Shown: positions 23,051-34,033, numbered from the stretch's first letter. The stretch: 64,000 nt of DNA from Gadus chalcogrammus (GCF_026213295.1 NC_079415.1:33462792-33526791), one strand, 5' to 3'. Notes: generated by a model not told the origin, from the sequence alone. Made by a program: numbers and translations.

Positions 23051-26000
23051 CTTCCAGAGAGGAAAACAGAGAAAGAGAGAAAGTAATGTTTTTAATTAAT
23101 CATTTTCACAAAAGGTATACAGTATGTACTTTGTACACACTTGTGTATTGGAAGAATTATATTTGGACATTCTTTCTAACTTCTATTTGTTAATAATGCA
23201 TTGTCCCTGTTGCCCTTTGGATGGTCAAGGGTTGAAGGCTCCTGCTGAGAAGGCAGAATCAAGTACATTCTCAGTTTAAAGTTTTCTTGCATAGATGCAA
23301 TGTGTATTACTAACCTACGGCGGGCATGCCTCCACCAATATCCTCTTCAACCTTGATTGAAATGGTTTCTGGTGTCTGCTGCTTTCCACATAAAGAAGGA
23401 AACACAAAATACACACAAGACATATTCTTTCATTTTCACAGAATAGTTGTCAATCCCCACTAACGACAGATTAGGCATTTTTACACTGCCAATCTGGTTC
23501 GGTCGCGGCTTGGCACGCCCTGCAATTTGCAACACTGCCAAGCTGATAAAATCCCCCTTCGTCTCGGAGCTGGCTTTCTTGGTTCACAGCAGAAGGCGGG
23601 GCTACACACTGGAGGACTTTATACAATGAATTGCAAAAAAAATAAATTTGATTCAAGACCCTCGCATTCAAGAATGAGTTCACATCAGAGTGTAGAGTAA
23701 AACGCGATTAACTATTCACAAGTGCAAAAATCCCAACGTATTCTTTATTTTGCTAACCACTCTGCTGACGAAGCATTGTAAGGAAAGTTTGCCTGGTACT
23801 TTCTCTTAGATCAACCATTTTTCGTCTTCTTTAAATGCGACTGCATCACCATTTCTCCCGTGATGGTCAGCATCATTGTGATATCGCTAAATCTTCTCTG
23901 TTGTATAGACAATGCAGCAACACCCCTACCCAAGCCTCGCCCCAAGAACCGCAAAGCTGTCTTATCGCATTTACATCAAAATGAAACCGCCAATATGTGT
24001 AGGGTCAGAGAGGGTTAATCGGGGTGCGAAATAAAGCCTGTAAATTAATTCCGTCAGTGTAAACGCGCGGATCACACAGGGGAAAAGTTGGGCATAAGAC
24101 GGGCATATTTGGCAGTGTAAAAAGGTTTACTGAATCATAAAGGTGTGGGCTTTCTATGGGTTTGTTTTAGAGTTGTAACAGAGGAAGCCTCTCTTTTGGA
24201 TGGTGAATGAGAAGATGATTTCCAACCTGCACACTCAGCTCCTCACGGCAGACCAGCCGCTCGCCGCGCTCCAGGCTCTTGGCCGCGCTGTGGTCCGCAG
24301 ACAGCGAGTTCAGGGCCTCAACTTCTGACGCGGTGGAGAGGGTGTCATGGCCGTCCACCGCCAGTGGGCCCTCCCCTTTACCGTAGACACTCAGAATCTT
24401 CAGTTCCTCGCTGTGGCTGGACCAGTGGGAGGAGCCAGGGGCGTCCACACCCAGACTCTCTGAGGTGGCGCCGCGCTGCGTGCTACGGTCTCCAAAGGCA
24501 TCACAGTCTTCTGCAGAGGGAGAAAAAAAAGACCAAGTAATTGTTTTGATACACTGTTTGCATAAAAGGAGGAAGTGTGTATTTGTACACATGAAATACA
24601 TTTTTTAAATGCATGTTTATTAGGGCTGTAACGATATGCATATCGAAACCGGAATCACGACACTCAAAACCACAAACCTGTCTCGCGGTGTGAGAAGGCA
24701 CAAGCACGACACGCCCTTTCTAACTCTCCGGTCAAATTGTCAGATTGAAATTTGCTAATAATCGGTCTAAATAATAGTCTGCTGACACCCCTCCTCTTAT
24801 CGATGCCGTAAATCTGCGACGAGATGCCCTCTCTGTGATGACAGCTCTCCGTGGCTACGGAGGATTGCATTTCTCCACAGCCTGCAAAGTCCTCATATGC
24901 GATATGAACGACATTTATCCAGAGTGGGACAAATGCGAAAAAATTGCCTGTGTGATCCCTGTCTCTAGTGTTTTGTGTGCTTTGAACGGCAGTTTGTCTG
25001 CTTATAGGTCGGAATGAAGCGGCCACCCATTATTGACAGGATGGGTACTTTATTCTACCGGACTCGTTTGTTTCTTCACTAGACACACACACACACACAC
25101 ACACACGGTACCGCTTGCTTTCCTCACTCGTCCACTCACTCGCTGACGTCACTCACACACACGTACATACGCTACTCGTAACACTGCCTCGTTATCGCGA
25201 ATCAGACGTTCATGTTTTTTCCCCATCTATTTGAAAGTTAAGGCGGCTGCATGCTTCAGCGTTGGTGTTACGTTGTTGCGCAAAATTTACTCAAAGCAAT
25301 TCATGCTCCCTTTTAGGTTGCGCGTGTTGCCAAGCAATTTACCGCCAGAACAGTAGGTGGAGTAATATGTGGAGTAAAGTTTTTCGTTGAAGACGACCTC
25401 GAGAATGACGTCTTTGTCTGTGGGAGTCGTTGGTTTGTTTATGTGCCAGATCTTGTTCTCCCCATACACAGTGAATGATGGCAACAGACAGAGGAACAGG
25501 GGTGATGAAGTTGTTGATCATTGGGGTTGTATAAATGTGCATATCTAGAAAAATCGCCCGACGCACGCAAGACGTGAGAAGTCGCGCAAGGGGTGCGCAA
25601 GGGCCTCTTGCGCTTACGTAACTGAGCATAAATCGGCCTTAAGGCTATTAAACATGTTGCATTCTATACGGCCTGATTATGTCATTATTTAAGCTACATA
25701 GCCTAATAAGAATCCATAATAGGATATTTGACTAAACCACAAAACTAGTTGAGGGTTTTTGCCTACCTGCAAGCATCCTCCAACTGCAATTAGACTTTGG
25801 TTATTTATTTATTAATATAGCGATACATTAATAGTATTCTTTCTGTTCCAATCTGATCAGTGTTCCAAAATATTTTTTTATTAAAAGTTGCATTAAGTTT
25901 ATTGTTACTTAAGTGTTGTTTAAATAAAAAGCTTTTTACATTAAAAAAATCGTGGGATGTATCGAACCGTGGGTCAAAAATCTTGATACAATCGTGAGTT

Positions 26001-29000
26001 GGTTTATTGTTACAGCCCTAATGTTTATGCAACATTGAGACCGAGGGTTTAAAATGTGTACTGCAGACACAGATTAAGAGTTTTGGAGAGGGATGTCTCC
26101 TCCAGCACCCTCCCCCCTAGACTCAAAGCTCAAGCGGAGGCCAGGTGGAGGACACTGAACGAACACCAGTGCAAAATGATCTGAGCACAACATGACATGA
26201 GAGACAAGTGCAATTATTCTATTTTGACAATAGCAAGTGACAACGTGTCCTTCCCTGTAAGCTGATCAGCTAACATTTATACATTTCGAGTTCATTGATC
26301 TTTGAGAATAATAAACCAGCTCATGTGATATTTATCTTGAAGCCCTTCTGGGCTCTTGACTGATTCCATCTTTGAAATACAACTCCCAAGTTTGACTCAT
26401 GTTTAACAGGGCGCTGGTCATGATGCTTTTCCAAAGAGGACCAGGCTTTTCAGCGCAGTTAGAATCGAGTACATTCTCAGTTTATCCAGGTTGTTTGCTT
26501 GCATGGATGCAATGTGTATTACTAACCTACAGCGGGCATGCCTCCACCAATATCCTCTTCAACCTTGATTGAAATGGTGTCTGGGGTCTGCTGCTTTCCA
26601 CATAGAGAAGGAAACACACACACAAGACATTATTTCATTTGCACAGAATAGTTGTCAATCCCCACTAAGGACACATTATGCATTTTTACTCTGCCAAGCC
26701 GGTTCGTTCGCGGCTTTGCACGCCCTGCATATTCATTGTCTTGCCTGTGTACAACAGAGGGGGTAAAATCCCCCTTCGTCACGGAGCCAGCTTTCTTGGT
26801 TCACTGGAGATGGCGGGGCTATGCACGGAGAGTACACGTCTTATCGATAAATTGCATACTCCGAATGTCTTTTTTCTTTAGATTCACTCATTCTAGCATG
26901 CAAGAATAAGTTGACATCTGAGTGTAGACTAAAACGCGATTCACTATTTACAAGCGCAAAATCAACAACATATTCTTTATTTGGCTGACCACTTTGCTGA
27001 CCAAGCAGCGTAAGGAAAGTTCTTCTGGTATTTTCTCGTAGATCGCACTCTCTCCCCGTCTTCGTTAAATGCGACTGCATCACCTTCCATCCCATGACGG
27101 TCAGCAGCTTGCAGATATCAGTATCCCTCCAGTTATAACTACTCATGTTGAAATCACTGCGTTGTCTCTGTTGCATAGACAATGCAGCAGTAACACCTCT
27201 ACCAAAGTCCCTTCCCTGGAACCTCAAAGCTGTCTGATCACATTTACATCTAAATGAAAGGCGCCAATATGTGTAGGGTCTGAGAGGGTAAATTGGGGTG
27301 CGAAATCAAGCCGGTAAATGACCACGGTCAGTGTAAACGCGCGGACCATGCAAGGAAAAAGGTGGGCATAAGACGGGCATATTTGGCAGCGTTTACTGAA
27401 TCATAAAGGGGTGTGCTTTCTAGGGGTGTGTGCTGGAGTTGTAACAGAGGAAGCCTCTCATTTGGATGCTGAATAAGAAGATGACTTCCAACCTGCACAC
27501 TCAGCTCCTCGTGGCAGACCAGCCGCTCGCCGCGCTCCAGGCTCTTGGCTGCGCTGTGGCCCGCAGACAGCGAGTTCAGGGCCTCCACTTCTGACGTGGT
27601 GAAGAGGGTGTCATGTCCGTCCACCGCCAGTGGGCCCTCCCCTTTACCGTAGACGCTCAGGATCTTCAGCTCCCCGCTGTGACTGGACATGTGGGAGGAG
27701 CCAGGGCCGTCCACACCCAGACTCTCCGAGGTGGCGCCGCGCTGCGTGCTACGGTCTCCAAAGTCATCGCAGTCTTCTGCAGAGGGAGAAAAACAATGAC
27801 AGAAAGTAATAGTGTTCATACACTGTTTGCATAAAAGAAGAAAGTGTAATGGTACATTTGAAACTCTTTAAAGGTATGTTTATGTAACATTGAGAGAGGG
27901 TTTAAAATGTGTACTACAGACAAAGATTCAGAGTTTTGGAGAGGGACATCTCCTCCAGCACCCTCCCCCCTAGACTCAAAGCTCAAGCGGGGGCCAGGTG
28001 GAGGACACTGAACGAACACCAGCGCAAAATGATCTGAGCATGACAAGACATGAGAGACAAGCGCAATTACTCTATTTTGACAATAACAAGCGACAACGTG
28101 TCCTTCCCTGTAAGCTGATCAGCTAACATTTATACATTTTGAATTCATTGATGATTGATGATTGATTGAGAATGATTAACAGCTCATGTGATATCTGTCC
28201 TGAAACCCTTCTGGGCTCTTGACTGATTCCATCTTTGAAATACAACTCCCAAGTTTGACTTGTGTTTAACAGGGCGCTGGTCATGATGCTTTTCCTAAGA
28301 TGACCAGGCTTTTTAGGTAGGATCTAGAATCAGCCTAGTCTTTGCTGCCTAGAATCTACTACATCAAAAGTAAATGTACTTATGGTGGAAAGTACAAACC
28401 TGAGTTTGTAAAGTGGGGCGGCAAAGTCTTTAAGGATAGCTGTGTGCCTACAGTACGTGTTTCCAGGTGGTCTGTATGGCAGGCAACATCCCTTGTGAGA
28501 AGCAGCTGAATGTAAGCACTTGATGTGCTGATCTGTGTAGAGACAACAAGGTCAAATTAGTAGTCAATGTATTACTTTGTATATATTCCAGGTGCAAGTT
28601 GGAAGAAGACATAAGATAAGCATGTTTAGTGAATACCATTAGCCTAACTTAAAATGAGATCTATGAAATGATAAAATTATGTCACATCATTTATTTGTTT
28701 GCGTATTTCATATATCTTAAAAGTTCATCACATCATCTCACTACAATTACATCAAGCTCTGCAGAAATCTGCTAATAACCCATTGATTTGAATCAGGTGT
28801 GATGGGGAACATATGAGTGGGCCCTGGAATGGCAGTCCAACCCGCAACTCACTACCTGTGAACTCGTATCAGATCGATGTATAACATTATGCTGCGTTCC
28901 AGGGACACTTTTCAGACCGTAAGTTACGAGCTGTAGCGGAGGTCATCGATCTGGTAGAGGGTTGTGAAAACACGGGTTACGGGTTGCCTGGATCGCACCA

Positions 29001-30505
29001 TATGTATTTAGGAGGAGTTAACGGGCCATAATTATCTCCTCATCAGTAAAACGCAAGAACTACTGTGGTCACGTAAGCAAGGCAATTCTATTTGTATAGC
29101 GCATTTCTTACATCAAGCAGTTCAATGTGCTTTACAGAATACAAAAAACAACAGTATCATTTATGGTGACGAAGTACATGCAAACAATATAATGAAAGTA
29201 CTTCTATGAAATGACACGTAATAAAAAATAATAAAAGGGAGAAAAAGATTAAAAAAAGAATAAAAAGACCTTCAGATATAATAAGTATAGATCGATTAGA
29301 ATAAAAATAAAAAAGAGAAGGAAAACATAATAGTATGCATCACTGAAGAGCTTAGCCTTTAGTTTGGATTTAAAAATACAAGTTGTGCCGTAATTTCTTG
29401 ATTCTTTTTTAATTTCTTCTGGCAGTTTGGTCCAAAGTTTAGCTGCATAAACACTAAAGGCTGACTCACCACATTTTGTTTCGGCCGTAGTTTGAACCAA
29501 AAGATTTTTGTTTTGAGACCTCAGTGATCTGGCTTGGTTGTGCTGTGTGAACATGTCATGTATGTAGTATGGTCCAATGCCATTTAGTGCTTTAAAAACA
29601 ATTCTATAAATAGGCCTAACTGGAAGCCAGTGTAAGGACCTTAGGATAGGGGCAATGTGCTCACTTCTTTTAGACCTAGTTAGCAGCATTTTGTATAGTT
29701 TGTAGTTGCTATATATAGTTTTTTGGGGAATCCCAGTTAAAAGGGCATTACCGTAGTAGTCTATCCTGCTTGAAATTAAAGCGTGAATACATTATTCTAA
29801 TTCACTCTCCGACATAAGGTTCCTCAATATTGCAACGAAGAAAGAAGTGTACAACACTCGCATTACAGTGTGTGTATTCACACACATACCTGATGCAATC
29901 TACCTTTACATTAGACAGTGACACAGTAGCTGGGCTGTTAGCTGTAGAGCTAATGCTACAGCAACAACATTATAAATTATGTCTAATGCTTATCGTCGTA
30001 ATCGAGTTATCGCCCAGCCCTAGGTGCACGCTCAGTCAGAACGTTTATCCAAATAACAAAGAAGTTTACAACACTCGCATTACAGTGTGTGTTGTACATC
30101 AAACACATACCTGATGCCATCTAACTTTACATTAGAGACAGTAACTGGGCCGGTAGCTGTAGAGCTAATGCTAGGGTAACAAGGTAACCATATACAGTAA
30201 AGCAACACAATGATATAGCGGTAGTTCACTACTTGTTCGAGGTTTGTAGCTGAGCCGAGGAGAGTTGGTACTGCTTCGGACTCCATTTCCAGACGTTCAG
30301 CAAGTCCATCTTTGTATTGGACCAAGTTGAGGAAGCAGTCGTCGGTGAAATGTTTGGCGCAGACTTTCGCATTTCCAGAGAAAATGAAATCAACCCACTG
30401 CTTCTTCAGAGGCTCGGATGAAGGAAGTACAAATAAACTGTCGTGTTCATTTGTACTACATCCAAACACTGAGCAACTGCCGTGCTTCGCTCGTTTGCAA
30501 GACAT
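22092..30505 (-). CDS. THAP/C2H2 zinc-finger gene, copy D (best candidate for an intact gene)
   Basis: The minus-strand exons are 30233-30505 (THAP), 28400-28532 (linker), 27493-27776 and 26527-26590 (first acidic and VEED pair), 24227-24510 and 23315-23378 (second pair), and 22092-23050 (C2H2). Lengths sum to 2,061 nt, exactly 687 codons, and every junction phase agrees (0, 1, 0, 1, 0, 1). The product would be 686 residues: THAP domain, linker, two acidic domains plus a third at the start of the finger exon, then seven fingers. It is presumed to be a nuclear DNA-binding regulator. Weak points are the exon 1 donor (AA/GTAGTG) and a stop before the last degenerate finger. Introns hold a hAT element, a LINE fragment and MITEs. 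Confidence 0.75.
23315..23378 (-). CDS. Copy D exon 4, second VEED exon
   Basis: 64 nt, QTPETISIKVEEDIGGGMPA then V, phase 0 to 1 with GTTAGT donor. It joins the second acidic exon to the finger exon. Confidence 0.7.
23473..24124. mobile_element. Harbinger-like MITE, copy D second intron 3
   Basis: Inverted ends TTTTTACACTGCCAA and TTGGCAGTGTAAAAA. The interior resembles the elements at 9079-9779 and 26682-27395. The target duplication could not be settled. Confidence 0.5.
24227..24510 (-). CDS. Copy D second acidic exon 3
   Basis: 284 nt, open, EDCDAFGDRSTQRGATSESL through GEGPLAVDGHDTLSTASEVE to EELSVQ. Together with 23315-23378 it duplicates the pair 27493-27776 and 26527-26590. Confidence 0.8.
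24621..26020. mobile_element. hAT element, 1.4 kb, in copy D intron
   Basis: The termini TAGGGCTGTAAC and GTTACAGCCCTA are inverted. A perfect 8-bp duplication ATGTTTAT flanks it (24613-24620 and 26021-26028). Subterminal CGTGAG/CGATACA words are typical of fish hAT elements of this type. The interior includes a short (CA)n run at 25083-25106. No intact transposase was recognised. The minus frame 24664-25026 has no domain I can name. Confidence 0.92.
26527..26590 (-). CDS. Copy D exon 4, first VEED exon
   Basis: 64 nt, QTPDTISIKVEEDIGGGMPA then V, phase 0 to 1, spliced to the second acidic exon across the hAT-bearing intron. Confidence 0.7.
26682..27395. mobile_element. Harbinger-like MITE, copy D first intron 3
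   Basis: Inverted ends near TTTTTACTCTGCCAAGC and CATATTTGGCAGCG. The minus-strand frame 26841-27227 preserves a Myb/SANT-like trihelix pattern (NWRDTDICKLLTVMGWKVMQ). It is the best preserved of the three intron copies. Confidence 0.5.
27493..27776 (-). CDS. Copy D first acidic exon 3
   Basis: 284 nt, CTGCAG acceptor, EDCDDFGDRSTQRGATSESL, core GEGPLAVDGHDTLFTTSEVE, ending EELSVQ. Open with both splice sites intact. Confidence 0.8.
28400..28532 (-). CDS. Copy D exon 2 (linker), intact frame
   Basis: 133 nt, phase 0 to 1. Reads ISTSSAYIQLLLTRDVACHT then DHLETRTVGTQLSLKT. CQTE has become CHTD. The donor is CTCAG/GTTTGT. It lacks the insertion seen in A and B. Confidence 0.75.
29076..29815 (-). 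mobile_element. LINE 3' fragment (L2/Rex1-like reverse transcriptase tail)
   Basis: The minus frame 29249-29689 carries the C-terminal reverse-transcriptase signature HIAPILRSLHWLPVRPIYRI, then FKALNGIGPYYIHDMF, RSLRS, and AAKLWTKLPEEIK. The downstream end at 29080-29140 is the common fish LINE tail (GCAATTCTATTTGTATAGCG read on the plus strand). It is a 5'-truncated copy in intron 1 of gene D. Confidence 0.8.
29850..30190. repeat. Tandem duplication in intron 1
   Basis: Two roughly 130-bp copies (about 29850-29980 and 30065-30190) share ACAACACTCGCATTACAGTG, CACACATACCTGATG and GCTGTAGAGCTAATGCTA. Confidence 0.75.
30233..30505 (-). CDS. Copy D THAP-domain exon 1
   Basis: 91 codons from ATG (MSCKRAKHGSC). 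The C2CH site is C11, C16, C49, H52, with W37 and P80 in AVPTLL; all THAP landmarks are kept. One codon is inserted relative to copy B (GCSTNEH). The donor has decayed from AAAAG/GTAAGT (copy B) to ACAA/GTAGTG, so splicing efficiency is doubtful. An upstream in-frame extension to 30598 exists, but the conserved start is at 30505. Confidence 0.88.
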
Positions 30506-30512
30506 GATGTCT

Positions 30513-30636
30513 CTCCAGGAAAGAACTATGTGGGCTGAGCTCACACGGTCGTAGCTCATTTTCTCATGGGCGGTCGGACAAATTCTCTGGGCGGGCAAAG
30601 GCAGAGAAAGGGGAGGTAACCTTTTCCCCGTATTTT
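30513..30636 (-). promoter_or_regulatory. Putative promoter-proximal block, copy D
   Basis: Matches the block upstream of copy A (5640-5745), including TCATGGGCGGTCGG and CTGGGCGGGCAAA. The foldback element begins 32 bp further upstream. Function is inferred only. Confidence 0.35.
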
Positions 30637-30667
30637 TTATTGAACTTGTTGATGCAATGCGATCCTA

Positions 30668-31398
30668 CGGAAGAGGATTAGGGCCACACATGTAAAAAAA
30701 AATTAAATTCTGACTTTATTCTCAGAATTCTGAGAAAAAGTCAGAATTCTGACTTTAATCTCAGAATTCTGAGAATAAAGTCAGAATTCTGACATTAATC
30801 TCAGAATTCTGACATTATCTCAGAATTCTGAGATAAAAAGTCAGAATTCTGACATTAATCTCAGATTCAGAGAAAAAAAAGTCAGAATTTGACTGTAATC
30901 TCAGAATTCTGACTTTTTTCTCAGAATTCTGAGATTAAAGTCAGGAATTCTGACATTAATCTCAGAATTCTAGAAAAAAGTCGGAATTCTGACATTAATC
31001 TCAGAATTGCTACTTTAATCTCAGATTCTGAGAACAAAGTCAGAATTCTGACTTTAAAGTCAGAACTACGGGTATCTGTAAGGACCAACCTCCGTGGGGA
31101 GAGACACTTTGCTTTATGCAGTAGGAGGAAACCTATGGAAAAGCCAAGAAGGCCACAATCCGGCCCTAGAATGGCGCGGTTAAAGTGCAAGAATTCCGTA
31201 CGGAATCCGTACGGAACTAATAGCCGCGGCTATTAGTCATATTGAGATGGCAGTGTGCGAAATACCCGTCAATATTCGGGGATGCCCTCATCCCCAGATT
31301 GTTCTCGATGTGCAGTTGCCAGCTAGGCCATAACATTACAATATTTCATGGATGCAAGCAAGCCAAGACAATCAATCTATATCTGTAGCCTACATGAC

Positions 31399-31489
<91 letters not shown>

Positions 31490-33064
31490 AGACACAGACA
31501 CACACACACGCACACACACGTTAAACACACTGGTAAAGCAATAGGAGCCTGCATTGGCTAAAGTTGTTGGGATGCAAGTTATTTTATAACAGGGAGGGGC
31601 AAAGTTGTGCATTACAATGCAAACACGACATAATTGGCACCGTTCTTGCGCACTCAGAAGAACATGAACTGATTAATGCCAGGTATATAGCATATCGGAG
31701 ACGGGCACACAATCAGTGCATTTGCAAATGAGAGCCTGCAGTATGACCGATCGCTAATACGATCAGACAGATAGCCAACATCATTGATCACATATAAGCC
31801 CACAACAAGCCCAACATCACCACGGCAGGTGCGCTCTCTCTCGCACATTCACACAATCACTCCAACTTCTCCAACTCCAAGGCAAAGCTGTTTCACTAAG
31901 ACCACAAACAACCACAACTAACCAGCCTACATATCCACAACAATGCACAACAATCAGTTCTATACATTGCGTCTATCTTCTGTTTCGCGCACATGGCTAA
32001 TTTGCATAGGCTACTTGCACAGGACTGTCGGCTCCGCTTGTCAAAAAAATAGAACGTATTTGTGAATAATGCTTTGAATTCTGAATACTGGACTTGGTGA
32101 GCCCTCCCTGTTATAAAATAACGTGCATCCCAACAACTTTAGCCAATGCAGGCTCCTGCTTTACCAGTGTGTTTAACGTGTGTGCGTGTGTGTGCGTGTG
32201 TGTTGTCATGTAGGCTATAGATATAGATTGATTGTCTTGGCTTGCTTGCATCCATGAAATATTGTATGTTATGGCCTAGCTGGCTACTGCATATCGAGAA
32301 CAATCTGGGATGAGGGCATCCCGAATATTGACGGGTATTCGCACACTGCCATCTCAATATATAGCCTAACATATACAAATATATCACTGTACTAAACACA
32401 AATGTATTTTCCACTAGCTAGTGGTGGTCATTACATTGTAGTGAAACTAGTAAAGACAACACAGCTTTATGTTACGGCGCAACATGGAGGCACTGCAGCT
32501 CTAGTCTCGACAATGCGTTACTTTAGTCTGGTATTTCTCATCACTGATTGGTTAGACAGCCTTCAACTTAGTGGTCAAGCAAAGAAGAGGGAGGGCTCTT
32601 TCTGCATACCTATAGCCGGAGAGAATAACTAATAGCCGGAGTGAATAACTATAGCCGGAGTGAATGGACTAATAGCCGCGGCTATTAGACATTCAAAACC
32701 GTACGGAATCCGTACGGATTCTTGCCAAACCGCACGGAATCCGTGCGGTTTTGCACTTTACCGGCTTTCCCATAGGTTTCCTCCTACTGCATAAAGCAAA
32801 GTGGTCTCTCCCACGGAGGTTGGTCCTTACAGATACCCGTAGTTCTGACTTTAAAGTCAGAATTCTGACTTTTTTCTTCAGAATTCTGAGATTAAAGTCA
32901 GAATTCTGAGATTAATGGTCAGAATTCTGACTTTTTTCTCAGAATTCTGAGATTAATGTCAGAATTCTGACTTTAATCTCAGAATTCTGAGATTAATGTC
33001 AGAATTCTGAGAATAAAGTCAGAATTTAATTTTTTTTTACATGTGTGGCCCTAATCCTCTTCCG
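30668..33064. mobile_element. Foldback element with EcoRI-site palindromes
   Basis: The ends are long inverted repeats starting CGGAAGAGGATTAGGGCCAC, flanked by TA on both sides (30666-30667, 33065-33066). Each arm (about 0.9 kb) holds an array of TCAGAATTCTGA palindromes (30706-31070 and 32845-33030), then TCCGTACGGA and AATAGCCGCGGCTATT palindromes, then unique DNA that also pairs between arms. The loop is about 31600-32100. No coding capacity. The TA flanks suggest a Tc1/mariner-like target, but the mobilising enzyme is unknown. Confidence 0.85.
31400..31520. repeat. (CA)n microsatellite in foldback arm
   Basis: Long CA run ending in CAGACA and CACG variants. The opposite arm (32175-32210) has only a short GTGTGTGCGTGT counterpart, so the tract expanded in one arm. 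Confidence 0.95.
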
Positions 33065-33069
33065 TACGA

Positions 33070-33750
33070 TCCTCAGGATCCTAAGCAAGAAATACAGGCT
33101 TGATGCAAATAATACCTTGTTTTCTTTCCTTTATTTTTTTAACCCTTCTGCATTGGTTCTTATTGGTGGTTTGTTGAACTTACAGGTTCCTCTTTGATGA
33201 ATGACTATGAATGACTAAAAGAAAGCCAAGAGGCCGTTTATCAAAGCCAGGCTCTGTTATTGCATGTGGAACCACTAGGGGGCACGTACACACGTACACA
33301 CGTACACACGTACATACACACACACACACGCACACACACGCACACACACGCACACACACGCACGCACGCACACCGTGAGGACCCAGTCGGGTCTTTGACC
33401 CCGCCCCTGCTGTGTGTATGCGTGCGTTTCTCTCCCTCCTACTTAGGAGATTGTCTGCAGGTGTGGACGGACGGTGCTGCAGGAGCCTGGCCAGACAACA
33501 GACCGGCGGGGTATAGCCAGGCCTACTACGAACCTCGCTGAACATACCCAGCCATTCGACAGAGACGCAACTCACGATCAGAGTTAAATGGTAGGCCTAC
33601 TACGAAGCTCACTTAGGATTAGAGGGGTTTTATATGCGTCTGAAAAAAAAAACAATACAGAAACAATAGGGGCTAAGCAGCTTCGCTGCTCGGACCCCTA
33701 ATAAGGTACGTCCAACCTGCCTTATTCTATAATTTAGGGAATTCACTTTA
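33070..33750. other. Gene-free interval
   Basis: Contains (GTACACAC)n and (CA)n at about 33283-33372, and at 33525-33615 a dispersed repeat also found at 16480-16580 (GACAGAGACGCAAC, CAGAGTTAAATGG). No gene was seen. Confidence 0.6.
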
Positions 33751-33754
33751 ATTA

Positions 33755-33905
33755 ATTTTACTCTGCAATAACTTGAATGGAACTTCAGATGTTTGGGGAC
33801 AAGCAGCACAGCAGTCAGGTAGCTATTTAAAGCTATAATAAACCGCGTATTTTGTTTATTTAGATAAAGCATTATGAAAATGTTTGCATGCACAATAAAG
33901 GCAAT
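33755..33905. repeat. Dispersed repeat R1, copy 1
   Basis: Shares AAGCAGCACAGCAGTCAGGT and AGCTATTTAAAGCT with 44098-44275 and 45455-45612. Unclassified, probably a transposon fragment. Confidence 0.65.
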
Positions 33906-33942
33906 AAAAATGCGATATGCGTGGTAGAGAGACGGAGAAGGG

Positions 33943-33944
<2 letters not shown>

Positions 33945-34032
<88 letters not shown>
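33945..34032. repeat. (GT)n microsatellite
   Basis: Uninterrupted GT run of 88 bp. Confidence 0.97.

Positions 34033-34033
<1 letters not shown>

Larger units (their letters stand above)
19298..29021. repeat. Right arm of a large inverted duplication
   Basis: Inverted counterpart of 13031-18727. It is longer because it holds two hAT elements (19671-20160, 24621-26020), intron MITEs and a duplicated exon 3-4 block in gene D. The outer limit is where similarity to the left arm stops inside intron 1. Confidence 0.8.
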
